Shown one piece after another: positions 44,263 through 53,078 of a stretch of DNA of 64,000 bases. A program made the translations under genes and the position numbers. Below the pieces are notes generated by a model. That model was not told the DNA's origin. It searched no databases and was given only the letters and a program-made list of their open reading frames with translations. The stretch is from an uncultured Sphingomonadaceae bacterium (lineage in GTDB: Bacteria > Pseudomonadota > Alphaproteobacteria > Sphingomonadales > Sphingomonadaceae). The number at the start of each line of letters is the position of its first letter. Positions within the stretch are counted from its first letter, which is position 1. The stretch covers positions 1,612,001-1,676,000 of the forward strand of contig CANKZR010000001.1 of assembly GCA_947488625.1 (NCBI GenBank), given 5' to 3'.

Positions 44263-45330
44263 TCAGTCTTCGGGTTCCGCGTCCGGACCTGCCATCATCT
44301 CCTCGGCGACTTCGTCGGTTTTGCTGCGGATGGCAGCCTCCAACTTGTCGCAAACTTCGGTGTTTTCCTTGAGGAATTTCTTCGCATTCTCACGACCCTG
44401 ACCGATCCTTACGCTGTCATAGCTAAACCAGGAGCCGGACTTCTCGACGATGCCGGCCTTCACGCCCAAATCGAGAATCTCTCCGATCTTGGAAATGCCT
44501 TCGCCATACATGATGTCGAACTCCACCTGCTTGAACGGCGGGGCGACCTTGTTCTTTACCACCTTCACGCGGGTGGAATTGCCGATCACTTCGTCGCGAT
44601 CCTTGATCTGGCCAGTGCGGCGAATATCGAGGCGGACAGAGGCGTAGAACTTCAGCGCGTTACCGCCAGTGGTGGTTTCCGGATTGCCGTACATCACGCC
44701 GATCTTCATGCGCAGCTGGTTGATGAAGATGACCATGCACTTAGAGCGGTTGATCGAACCTGTCAGCTTGCGAAGCGACTGCGACATGAGACGCGCCTGA
44801 AGGCCAACATGGCTATCGCCCATCTCGCCTTCGATTTCCGCGCGCGGCACCAGGGCTGCAACCGAGTCGACCACCAGCACGTCAATCGCGTTGGAGCGTA
44901 CCAGGGTATCGGTGATTTCCAGCGCCTGCTCGCCGGTGTCGGGCTGCGAGACGATCAGTTCGTCGATATCGACGCCCAGTTTCCTTGCATAAACGGGATC
45001 GAGGGCATGCTCGGCATCGATGAAGGCCACGGTGCCGCCAGCTTTCTGCGCCTCTGCCAGCACATGCAGTGCCAGCGTGGTCTTGCCCGAACTTTCCGGC
45101 CCGTACACCTCGATCACGCGGCCTTTGGGCAGGCCACCAATGCCAAGCGCGATATCGAGGCCGAGCGAGCCGGTGGAGATCGATTCCACGTTCATCGTCT
45201 CTTTCGAGCCCAGCTTCATTGCCGAACCCTTACCGAAGGCGCGATCGATCTGTGACAGTGCGGCGTCCAGCGCCTTTTGACGGTCCACGTTGGTTTCCTT
45301 TTCAACAAGCTTCAGATTTGCACTTGCCAT
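44263..45330 (-). CDS. recA: Recombinase A
   Basis: ATP-dependent strand exchange and SOS co-protease. It is 355 residues. Walker A is GPESSGKT (residues 77-84), with the family signature [14 protein letters not shown] and the [22 protein letters not shown] segment. The C-terminal acidic tail ([13 protein letters not shown]) is present. A GGAGG ribosome site precedes ATG 45330 on the minus strand. An SOS box lies 77 bases upstream. No recX follows. Confidence 0.98.
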   Translation of the reverse strand: MASANLKLVEKETNVDRQKALDAALSQIDRAFGKGSAMKLGSKETMNVESISTGSLGLDIALGIGGLPKGRVIEVYGPESSGKTTLALHVLAEAQKAGGTVAFIDAEHALDPVYARKLGVDIDELIVSQPDTGEQALEITDTLVRSNAIDVLVVDSVAALVPRAEIEGEMGDSHVGLQARLMSQSLRKLTGSINRSKCMVIFINQLRMKIGVMYGNPETTTGGNALKFYASVRLDIRRTGQIKDRDEVIGNSTRVKVVKNKVAPPFKQVEFDIMYGEGISKIGEILDLGVKAGIVEKSGSWFSYDSVRIGQGRENAKKFLKENTEVCDKLEAAIRSKTDEVAEEMMAGPDAEPED

Positions 45331-45406
45331 GACATGGCCTCCGTCAGTTCGCTAGGGTCGTGTTCAACTCTTCAACGGATGTCTTTGTACGCACTTTGTT
45401 CCAGAA

Positions 45407-45421
45407 GAACAAGAGTGGAAC
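45407..45421 (-). promoter_or_regulatory. SOS (LexA) box of recA
   Basis: On the minus strand GTTC-CACTCTT-GTTC, an exact alphaproteobacterial LexA operator. It overlaps a -35-like TTGTTC, 17 bases from a -10-like TACAAA. This fixes the recA promoter region at about 45385-45421. Confidence 0.85.
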
Positions 45422-45485
45422 AGAATTTTTGTTGGATTCGCCTCACGGCCTGGGGAAATCCAGCATCCGCAACAGCATCTGATGC

Positions 45486-47096
45486 CTAGCTGGAGGTCTC
45501 GCCAACCTTCCACTTGATCGTTCGCGTGCCGTTGGCGGGAACGTCCACCTCGATGATTCGCTGTCCGTTGCGAACGCGTTCGCGCAGTCCCTGAAATCGC
45601 CATCTTGCTGGCGAGCCGAGTTCGACCCTTACCGTGACGCGGTGCGGATTGGCATTGGTGAGCGTAGCACGCGCATCCATCCAGCGCGCACCGCTGCCAC
45701 GCGGGTCTTCGTCCCCTGCGTAGTTACAGGCGGCAAACACCTGCGAGGAATGGCCAAGCCCCAGTTCAACATCCTGACCGGATGCATAATCGCGCAAGTT
45801 TTCCTCCGCCACCAGCAGCTCTGTGCGCGGGCCGCGCTCAAAGACCGAGACCGAACCGGAGGGCAGCGCTACGCCGAGGCCGTGATCCTCGTCGTTCACC
45901 GTCTCCAGCACCATGCGCGCGGCGCGCGGCGCGCCTTCGTCCCAATTCCATGGGGTGCACTCGGCTTCGTAAACCAGTTCGCCTTCGACGTTCTCCTCGC
46001 GCAGGAACGCAACCTGCTTCAAACCTTGCGCGTTCACATCGACCGGCACCGGAACACGATAGAGTTTCAGATCCCCAAGCTGCTCTTCCCCCGCAATCAC
46101 GGCCATCGGCGCTGCAGATTCCATCATTGCGTTCTCTACGCGCGCGCCTGTCACCATGATCGTATCGCGAGCCATCATTGCCGGTGGAGGCGGCGGCGGT
46201 GGTGGGGGATAGCCGGGACGCGGTACGGGCGATCCTGCTGCCGTGCTGCCGATTGGGTAACAGGTAAGGCGCAGCGGGCGCGCCGTGGGTGGATCGGACA
46301 GCCCCTGCAAGTCGCTCGTCACATTTAGCGTACCCGCCACCGCCATCAGTTCGGCATCCTCGAAGCTTTGTCCGTTGTCGTTGAGGATCGTCAGCCAACT
46401 GGTGAGATCGAAGCGCAGATCATCGGGATCGCGGCCCTCATGCAAGGTGGCAACATAGCTGGCTTCCCAATCGAAGCCCCAGGCAAGGTAGGAGAGCGTA
46501 ACGGTGTAGGTTCCGCCGCTGGCATCGCGTGTATCGATGGAAAAGATCGGTTCGGCAGAAAGGCCATCAGGCACATCGTCGAACGTCAGCCGCTCCGGTA
46601 GGCCGGAACAGCGCACGGCTTCGAACCCCTCCTGCGTTTGCAGCACCAGCCCGCCATCGGCACGGGTCCGGATGATGGCATCCTCGCTGGCCGCCTCGCC
46701 GCTGGCGGGATTGGTGCGCGTTATGGTGACCCGGTTGCCCAGGCTACCGTTCACCAATGCCGCCGGGCTGAGCAGATCGGCATTGCGGTTCTTTTCTATC
46801 GTGCCGCCGGGAAGTCCGGTGACAATCGCAGACACCGCCACCATCCCTTCGGCCACCCCTTCGAAGCGGATGCGCGATTCGCCGGGCGGCAGGGTGACGG
46901 TGCGCGTTTCGCTGATCATCGCGAAGCCCTGCGGCCAATTGGTGTTCATGGCTCCGCCCACACCGCGATTGGGATCGCGATAGACGGTAACGGCAAGGCT
47001 TTCGGGCTCCGACGCCTCGACAATCGCGCGGTCCTGCGCAGCAACGGGGATGGCGAGAGCCAGCAGCGGTAGGAGGAGAAGCGCAGTACGGGCCAT
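45486..47096 (-). CDS. DUF4139-family secreted protein with polyproline and TonB-box-like insert
   Basis: A 536-residue protein with a signal peptide (MARTALLLLPLLALAIPVAAQ). An N-terminal DUF4140-like part (PPGESRIRFEGVAEGMV) and a DUF4139-like beta-rich part (YLAWGFDWEASYVATL, GDLKLYRVPVPVDV) follow. A run of nine prolines (297-305) precedes DTIMVTGARV (311-320), which looks like the TonB-box/plug start of outer-membrane receptors. The C-terminal VPANGTRTIKWKV repeats the family's end. A paralogue lies 10 bases upstream but lacks the insert. Function unknown; periplasmic location inferred from the signal peptide. Confidence 0.8.
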   Translation of the reverse strand: MARTALLLLPLLALAIPVAAQDRAIVEASEPESLAVTVYRDPNRGVGGAMNTNWPQGFAMISETRTVTLPPGESRIRFEGVAEGMVAVSAIVTGLPGGTIEKNRNADLLSPAALVNGSLGNRVTITRTNPASGEAASEDAIIRTRADGGLVLQTQEGFEAVRCSGLPERLTFDDVPDGLSAEPIFSIDTRDASGGTYTVTLSYLAWGFDWEASYVATLHEGRDPDDLRFDLTSWLTILNDNGQSFEDAELMAVAGTLNVTSDLQGLSDPPTARPLRLTCYPIGSTAAGSPVPRPGYPPPPPPPPPAMMARDTIMVTGARVENAMMESAAPMAVIAGEEQLGDLKLYRVPVPVDVNAQGLKQVAFLREENVEGELVYEAECTPWNWDEGAPRAARMVLETVNDEDHGLGVALPSGSVSVFERGPRTELLVAEENLRDYASGQDVELGLGHSSQVFAACNYAGDEDPRGSGARWMDARATLTNANPHRVTVRVELGSPARWRFQGLRERVRNGQRIIEVDVPANGTRTIKWKVGETSS

Positions 47097-47106
47097 GCCG
47101 CCCGTC

Positions 47107-48579
47107 CTAGAACCGCGTCTCGTAGGTCACGCGAACCTCGCGTTCGCCATTGGCAGGCACGGATACGCGGTAAAGGCGGTTGTCGATGTTGAGCTGTTCG
47201 CCTGCCACATCCTCGCTCACCACGCGGTAATCCCAGCCCCACCAGTAACGACCCAGCCCGGATTGCGTAAGCTCCACTTCCACCGGCTCTGGCTTGGCGT
47301 TGGTGAAGGTGTAACGCATGGTGGTGCGGTAGTAGGTGACAGCACGGTCCACCTGGACTTCGCGCACCACTTCCCCATCCTCAATCACGCGGTAACGCCT
47401 GCTCGCCTCGTATTCGGCTGCGGTGATGCGCTCGCGATTCTCGACTTCGGCCTTCATATAGACGTCAAAGGCGTCGCCGGTCCGCAGCGAAAGCGTGCTG
47501 CCCATCGGGGTGTGACCGATGCCGTTCTCGCCAATGAACTGCGGATTTCCCTGGGCATCGCGCTGGTAGAACCGCACTGTACCAGCGGGCAGCGCATCGC
47601 CAAGGCCACCCTCGCGGCTGGAATTGAAGCTGATTGCGGTGGACGCGGGCCGGAAATCGTCGTCGCTCGCCAGCCAATCAGCGCCGATGGTGTAGACCCT
47701 GCGTGCAGGCACACCCTGCACCTCGAGGAAACTGACCTGTTTCGTCTGCGCATTGGCAATCGTGGTGCGGCCATCGATAGGATAAAGGTAGAAGTCGCCC
47801 AGCCGCTCCCGGTCGGCAGTCTGTGTGCCGGGACGCACCAGATCGCGACGCGGGCCGCCCGAAGAGCCGTTCGGATTACCGGCCACCAGCAGCGTATCGG
47901 CCTGGTAGAAGGTGGTGCCGGTGGTGTTGGTGAGCGTGACCCAGCCCTGCATGTCGACAGCGCCGTTCGCCTCGTCAAACAAAGCGACGTAGTCGGCCGT
48001 CCAGCCAAGCCCCGGCGTAAGATAGCGGATGGAGGCATCGCGCGTGCCACTGCGAGTGGAGTTCAGCGTAACCGAGAGAGTGGGCCGTGCCCGCAGGTTT
48101 GGCGGAACCTCGTCGAACACAACGCGCACGGGCAGGCCATCGTCGCGCAGCACTTCTATCCGGTCACCGATGCGCAAGACCACACCGCCGACGGTAGACA
48201 GCACTTCTGCGCGTTCGCGGGTTTCGCTGCCGGTGGCGGGATTGGTGCGGATCAGGGTAACAGTGCGCCCGATGGCCTTTTCCATCAGCTTCGTCGGCGT
48301 CAGCAGGTCGAAATCGAAGTTTTGCTCTACAATCGCCGTATCCTGGGCATTGAAGCTGAGCGTGGCGGGGCGGATCTGCGCGCTGACATCGGGAAATTCA
48401 ATGCGCGTCGTGCCGCGCGAGATGTTGAGCTGGCGAACGTCCTGCACCAGCGACTGGCCGTTCTGATAGATCGTCACCGCGACATCGCCCTGTGCGGTCT
48501 CGTCGCTCTGCTGCGCCGAGACGGGCAGTGCCAGTGTAGTGGCCGCCAGCAATGCGGCAGCTGTCTTGCAAAATGTCAT
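47107..48579 (-). CDS. DUF4139-family secreted protein
   Basis: A 490-residue paralogue of the next gene. It has a signal peptide (MTFCKTAAALLAATTLALPVSAQ). RTTIEFPDVSAQIRPATL-type N-terminal strands and the DUF4139 portion (IRYLTPGLGWTADYVALF, LGDFYLYPIDGRTTIA, TKQVSFLEV) follow. The C-terminal end RVSVPANGEREVRVTYETRF matches the paralogue. The family is linked to cell-surface or mucoidy phenotypes in some bacteria but the role is not established. A promoter-like TATAAC and an inverted repeat lie upstream. Confidence 0.82.
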   Translation of the reverse strand: MTFCKTAAALLAATTLALPVSAQQSDETAQGDVAVTIYQNGQSLVQDVRQLNISRGTTRIEFPDVSAQIRPATLSFNAQDTAIVEQNFDFDLLTPTKLMEKAIGRTVTLIRTNPATGSETRERAEVLSTVGGVVLRIGDRIEVLRDDGLPVRVVFDEVPPNLRARPTLSVTLNSTRSGTRDASIRYLTPGLGWTADYVALFDEANGAVDMQGWVTLTNTTGTTFYQADTLLVAGNPNGSSGGPRRDLVRPGTQTADRERLGDFYLYPIDGRTTIANAQTKQVSFLEVQGVPARRVYTIGADWLASDDDFRPASTAISFNSSREGGLGDALPAGTVRFYQRDAQGNPQFIGENGIGHTPMGSTLSLRTGDAFDVYMKAEVENRERITAAEYEASRRYRVIEDGEVVREVQVDRAVTYYRTTMRYTFTNAKPEPVEVELTQSGLGRYWWGWDYRVVSEDVAGEQLNIDNRLYRVSVPANGEREVRVTYETRF

Positions 48580-48620
48580 AGGCCGATCCCTCCCTGTCGA
48601 ATTGTCATGTTATAGAGTAT

Positions 48621-48641
48621 CATGATCCTGTATCGATCATG
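48621..48641. repeat. Perfect inverted repeat upstream of the DUF4139 pair, possible operator
   Basis: CATGATC, seven bases, GATCATG. It lies just upstream of a minus-strand -10-like TATAAC (48609-48614) at about -17 to -37, where a repressor or activator would bind. The length and symmetry are well above chance for such a short gap, but no known regulator is matched. Confidence 0.4.
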
Positions 48642-48670
48642 AACGCCCCTTCAAGATCGACCAGTCCGTG

Positions 48671-51136
48671 CTAACTGCCCTTGCGCGGGTTCGCCAGCAC
48701 ATCTCCTACCTTGTCGGCAATTTGCTTCACGCTGAAAGGCTTCGGAATGAAGTGCATCGCCTCGATATCGATTTCGTCACGCAGCTGGCTTTCGGCATAG
48801 CCCGACATGAACAGCACCGGCAGGTTGGCATGCAGCTTGCGGATTTCGCGCGCCATCGCGGGGCCATCCATGCTGGGCATGACCACATCGGATACGACCA
48901 GGTCGAACTTGTGCTTGCCGGACCTGGCGATTTCCAGCCCCTCGTCCCCGTCGCTGGCGGTCACGATGTCATAGCCCTGCCGCGCCAGTGCCCGTTCCGC
49001 CACGGCGCGCACCATGTCCTCGTCTTCCACCAGCAGGATGCAGCCACCGCCGGACCACTCGCTGTCCTTCTCTTCCTCTTCCTTGCGGATCAGTTCCTCT
49101 TCCGTCGCCTCGTAGACTGGAAGGTAGATTGTAAAGCGCGCACCCTTGATCCCGCCATCGGCTGCCTTGGCGTTGGAGGCGAAGATGAACCCGCCCGACT
49201 GCTTGACAATGCCGTACACGGTGGAGAGGCCGAGGCCCGTCCCCTTGCCCTGCTCCTTCGTCGTAAAGAAGGGTTCGAATATCTTGCCCAGAACCGTGGC
49301 GGGAATTCCGCCACCGGTGTCTTCTGCCACCAGTACCGTATAATCCCCCGCGGGAATGATTTCGCTGCCCATGCGGCGGATATCGCGAGCCTCAACCCGG
49401 CGCGTGGAGAACGAAAGCGTGCCGCTGGTTCCCTCCCCGCCGCCGCTGGACTGGATCGCGTCGCGCGCGTTCACCGCGAGGTTGATGATCACCTGTTCCA
49501 GCTGGCGCGGATCGGCACGCACCGGGCCGAGGTTGCGATCGTGCCGCACCTTCAGCGTGATTTTTGCGCCCAGCAGACGCTTCAGAAGTTGCGAGACCTC
49601 GCTCAGCACGTCGGGCAATTGCAGCACTTCGGGTTGCAGTGTCTGCTGACGGCTGAAGGCAAGCAGCTGACGCGTCAGGCTGGCGGCGCGGTTGGAATTC
49701 GCCCTGATCTGCTGGATGTCGTCGTAATCGCTATCACCCGGCGTATGGCGCAGCAGCATAAGGTCGCAATAGCCGATGATGGCCGTGAGCACGTTGTTGA
49801 AATCGTGCGCCACACCGCCTGCCAGCTGGCCCACCGCCTGCATCTTGGTCGCCTGCGCCACCTGTCGTTTCAGGCGGGCTTCTTCGGTCGTATCTGCCAG
49901 CGAGAGCAGAACTGCCGCCTCACCCAGTCCGCGAACGCCGGCAAGGCCCAGGCTGATCGGTTCCTCTGGCTCGTTACGCATGCGCACCGCGATATCACCG
50001 CTGGACGCTGGACCCTGGCCATAGCGGCGCACGGCATCGGACATCGCCGTCTTGTCGCGAGGCACCACCAGGTCGGACGGATATGGCGGCAGGTCGGCAC
50101 CAATGCCTGATGCGCGCCGGAATGCGGGATTGGCGAACAGGAACTTGCCGTCGCGGTTGGTGGTAGCAAGACCCAGCGGCAATTGCTCCAGCAGGTTTTC
50201 AAGCTGCGCTGCCTGGCCCTTGCTCTCCCCTCCCCAGCCGCCAAGGCCGATGCCGCTGTCGATCAGCAGCATGATGGATGGTGCTTCGGCGGCCGCCTTG
50301 CCCGGCACTGCTTCGCTGGCAGATATCGCCGGATCGACCAGAGGCACCTGTACCAGCGTTTGCGGAGACCCTTTCTGACCTTCCCGCGCGAAATAGATGC
50401 GTTCACGGTCGTCCGAACGCAGCAGGTGGACGAATTCCTGTCCCGACATGCTGGCATTCTCGTCACCCAGCGCGCGGCGTGCCAGCGCCGGATTGGCAGC
50501 GCGCACCATGCCATCGGGGGATACCAGGGCCACGGCGATCCCCGCCGCCCCCAGAACCGTGCCGAACAGACCGGTTATGTGGCTACCGATCCCGGCCAGC
50601 GGATTGTTGCGGACAACGGGGGAGAACCGCCAGACAAGATGGTCGTCACCGCTGCCCGCCCGAACCGCTTCGGCCTCCCAGGTCTTCTCCTCATCGGCAA
50701 TGATAACAGATTCTCCGCCTTGCCCGTCACGCCAGGCGGCGCGGGCCAGCCGCGTGAGCTTTTCGGCACTTGCCCCATCCACTGGCAGGCGCGGCGGAGC
50801 GTTGCTGGACCCGAACCACAATTCGAACGTGGCATTGGCGCACACGAGGCGGTTGGCGCGGTCGGTAATGGCAACGGCCAGATCGGCCCGTGCTATGGCC
50901 GCCACGGTTACGGACCAGTCGGGCTGATCCGGCTCCGGCTTGCTTTGCGCACCGACATGTGCCCGGCCTGCGGCAAAGGCGATCAGCCCCAGCACCACCA
51001 GGCCGCCGGCGTAGGCGAGCGTGGCCGTTGAACTGCCAGTCGCAAGCTGGATAAGCGCAATGCTGGCCAGCACCGCGGCTGCCACGGCAATGCCATCGAT
51101 CAGTTGACGGGATTCCTGCGCTTTGACGATCTTCAT
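48671..51136 (-). CDS. cckA: Hybrid sensor histidine kinase CckA
   Basis: The 821-residue kinase/phosphatase at the top of the CtrA phosphorelay. Two N-terminal membrane helices (about residues 12-32 and 37-57) are followed by PAS-like domains. The H-box is GGVAHDFNNVLTAIIGYCDLML, the ATPase domain includes ARDAIQSSGGGEG and GTGLGLSTVYGIV, and a C-terminal receiver has its aspartate in LVVSDVVMPSMDG. The layout equals Caulobacter CckA. Its other known partner CpdR is encoded at 21.3 kb; chpT and ctrA are not in this window. Confidence 0.93.
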   Translation of the reverse strand: MKIVKAQESRQLIDGIAVAAAVLASIALIQLATGSSTATLAYAGGLVVLGLIAFAAGRAHVGAQSKPEPDQPDWSVTVAAIARADLAVAITDRANRLVCANATFELWFGSSNAPPRLPVDGASAEKLTRLARAAWRDGQGGESVIIADEEKTWEAEAVRAGSGDDHLVWRFSPVVRNNPLAGIGSHITGLFGTVLGAAGIAVALVSPDGMVRAANPALARRALGDENASMSGQEFVHLLRSDDRERIYFAREGQKGSPQTLVQVPLVDPAISASEAVPGKAAAEAPSIMLLIDSGIGLGGWGGESKGQAAQLENLLEQLPLGLATTNRDGKFLFANPAFRRASGIGADLPPYPSDLVVPRDKTAMSDAVRRYGQGPASSGDIAVRMRNEPEEPISLGLAGVRGLGEAAVLLSLADTTEEARLKRQVAQATKMQAVGQLAGGVAHDFNNVLTAIIGYCDLMLLRHTPGDSDYDDIQQIRANSNRAASLTRQLLAFSRQQTLQPEVLQLPDVLSEVSQLLKRLLGAKITLKVRHDRNLGPVRADPRQLEQVIINLAVNARDAIQSSGGGEGTSGTLSFSTRRVEARDIRRMGSEIIPAGDYTVLVAEDTGGGIPATVLGKIFEPFFTTKEQGKGTGLGLSTVYGIVKQSGGFIFASNAKAADGGIKGARFTIYLPVYEATEEELIRKEEEEKDSEWSGGGCILLVEDEDMVRAVAERALARQGYDIVTASDGDEGLEIARSGKHKFDLVVSDVVMPSMDGPAMAREIRKLHANLPVLFMSGYAESQLRDEIDIEAMHFIPKPFSVKQIADKVGDVLANPRKGS

Positions 51137-51203
51137 CGGCTTCGCCTTAGCATCGGCTTTGCATGCGCCCTAGATGGGAAATTTGGCTGGTAGCAGAAAG
51201 AAT

Positions 51204-51770
51204 TCACTCCGCCGGTTGCGGAGCTTTGATCTTTGCTGGACGCTGGCCCCACTTGCGCGCAACCACGAAGCGCCAGCAGAAGCTGGCCACCAGATATCCG
51301 ATCGCCGCGCCGACCACGGCCAGCAGGACGAAGCCGAAAGCGGCAACGCCTGCAATCTCCGCCCATTGCGCGAATTCCTGGAACCAGGTGCTTTTGATGT
51401 GTTCGTTGGCGGTGCCGGACATTCCGGCATCCACTTTCAGCACGAACTGTCCAAGCTTGTGCGCGATTACCGCCCAGAAGGCGACGGTAAACGGATTGGT
51501 GATCAGCGTGGTCACCGCCGCCAGCGGCAGGTTCGCCCGCGAAGGCAGCGCCAGTGCAACCGCGAGAAAGGTCTGGCCCAGTGGGATGATGAAAGCGGCA
51601 AAAACGCCCAGCGCCACGCCGCGCGGAACACTGCGACGCGTAAACCGCCACAGTTCGGAGCGCGCGATGGTGCCGGCAACAGGAGCGAGCCAGCGATTCT
51701 TCGCCATCTCGTCCCGCTTGGGCATTTTCGGCATTTGCGCCGAAAGCCACCTTTTCGCCTTTTCCATCAT
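51204..51770 (-). CDS. DUF2062 membrane protein
   Basis: A 188-residue protein with about three membrane helices. The GVALGVFAAFIIPLGQTFLAVALAL and LITNPFTVAFWAVIAHKLG segments are the DUF2062 signature; a last helix is at residues about 140-165. The N- and C-termini are basic. The role is unknown. It lies between smpB and cckA on the same strand, a common alphaproteobacterial neighbourhood. Either of two adjacent ATGs may start it. Confidence 0.85.
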   Translation of the reverse strand: MMEKAKRWLSAQMPKMPKRDEMAKNRWLAPVAGTIARSELWRFTRRSVPRGVALGVFAAFIIPLGQTFLAVALALPSRANLPLAAVTTLITNPFTVAFWAVIAHKLGQFVLKVDAGMSGTANEHIKSTWFQEFAQWAEIAGVAAFGFVLLAVVGAAIGYLVASFCWRFVVARKWGQRPAKIKAPQPAE

Positions 51771-51909
51771 GGAACGGCCTTACTCCTTTGCGTGTACCTG
51801 CCAAGATGGTTTTAGACAGCAGGATAACAACCATCGCTTAACGGCGATATGCGGCCACTTTACAATATTTGAGCCGGGGGCAGAAGAGAGTGCCGACGCC
51901 CGCTTCGCA

Positions 51910-52392
51910 TCAGGAGTTGTCTTTCATGATCCTGGCCTTGTCGCGCTTCCAGTCGCGATCCTTGATGGTGGCACGCTTGTCGTGCGCCTGCTTGCCCTTG
52001 GCCAGCGCCAGTTCTACCTTGGCACGACCCCGCCCGTTAAAATAAACGGAAAGCGGTACCAGCGTCATTCCCTTGCGCTCCACCGCGCCAACGAACTTCC
52101 CGATCTCACGACTGTGCAGCAGAAGTTTCCGGGGGCGCTTGGGCTCGTGATTGTGGCGGTTGCCGTGGCTGAATTCAGGAATGTTGGCGTTGATCAGCCA
52201 GACCTGCCCGTCGCGCACTTCGGCATAGCTTTCGGCGATGCTGCCTTCCCCGCCGCGAAGGGCTTTCACCTCGGTGCCTTGCAAGGCAAGCCCTGCCTCG
52301 AAGGTTTCCTCGATGAAGTAGTTGTGCCGGGCCTTGCGGTTTTCGGCGACGACTTTCTGCTTGTCGAACGTGGCGGGTTTGGGGCGTGCCAT
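51910..52392 (-). CDS. smpB: SsrA-binding protein SmpB
   Basis: Binds tmRNA and delivers it to stalled ribosomes. It has 160 residues. [30 protein letters not shown] (N-terminal OB-fold), the SIAESYAEV strand and the C-terminal basic tail [23 protein letters not shown], which mimics mRNA in the ribosome, are all present. ATG 52392 gives the normal N-terminus. The tmRNA gene itself was not seen in this window. Confidence 0.95.
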   Translation of the reverse strand: MARPKPATFDKQKVVAENRKARHNYFIEETFEAGLALQGTEVKALRGGEGSIAESYAEVRDGQVWLINANIPEFSHGNRHNHEPKRPRKLLLHSREIGKFVGAVERKGMTLVPLSVYFNGRGRAKVELALAKGKQAHDKRATIKDRDWKRDKARIMKDNS

Positions 52393-52459
52393 AAGGTGGC
52401 GGCATGTAGGGGCGAAGTGCACGGATTGCAAAGCCAGCTTTGACGCCAAGCGTTACTTA

Positions 52460-52963
52460 TCAGAAATGGCCACTATCGCTGCGGGAAAGGCAATCCATGA
52501 AGAATGCCAGTGCGCGCGCGATGATCTGCCTTTCGGGCTGGTCCCGAGAAGATATGTCATCGAACCAGGTTTTCCCGCAGTCGTCGGCCACGGCAAAGCT
52601 GATGGTGCCGAACCGCATCGCCCCGCGTGGTGCCACCACTCCCAAGGCCAGGCCAGCGCCCATGCGTCTTTGCGCCGCGCGCGCCATTGCAAGGGCCAGG
52701 TCCTCCCCTGTCGCGCGGCGAGCGTAAGACGCATCCTTGCCGATGGCCTCGGCGATCGCTTCATCGCAATTGAGTATCAAGCCACCGGAAAACTGCCGGC
52801 GGTGACTTTCCGCAGCCGCCAGTTTGGACGCAATGCCGCCGGCGGAAAAACACTCTGCACAGGCAAGGGTGATATCGAGGCGGTAAGCCTTTTCGAGCAA
52901 TCTCTGGGCAATTGTCGCGGGGTCTTGGAGACCCGGCTCGTCATACAAGCTGATCGTTTCCAT
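52460..52963 (-). CDS. Stand-alone CinA C-terminal (amidohydrolase-like) domain
   Basis: A 167-residue protein resembling the CinA C-terminal domain (nicotinamide-nucleotide amidohydrolase, PncC). The core ITLACAECFSAGGIASKLA takes the place of the usual AESCTGG motif, and RRQFSGGLILNCDEA matches the FRGG-V-Y-N-K part. The motif is diverged, so activity on NMN is uncertain. ATG 52963 was chosen because the ten residues before it are basic and unconserved. It lies between smpB and the DUF885 gene on the minus strand. Confidence 0.65.
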   Translation of the reverse strand: METISLYDEPGLQDPATIAQRLLEKAYRLDITLACAECFSAGGIASKLAAAESHRRQFSGGLILNCDEAIAEAIGKDASYARRATGEDLALAMARAAQRRMGAGLALGVVAPRGAMRFGTISFAVADDCGKTWFDDISSRDQPERQIIARALAFFMDCLSRSDSGHF

Positions 52964-53078
52964 GCGCCTTCTCCACCTGGAGTATCGACGCACGGAAATC
53001 GGTGTAGTTCCCTGTTAACACTGTATTTTTTGTGCCTTTGAAACGTCTGTACTTATCGCAAACACGAATATTGGATCG

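Noticed and set aside
47050..48615. 521-codon open frame antisense to the second DUF4139 gene
   Set aside because: It spans the gap and promoter of the real gene and has no domain or signal peptide; it is a composition artefact.
52987..53011. General-stress (EcfG-type) promoter GGAAC-N16-CGTC on the minus strand before the CinA-like gene
   Set aside because: The -10 differs from the CGTT consensus by one base and no phyR/nepR/ecfG genes are present; it can occur by chance.
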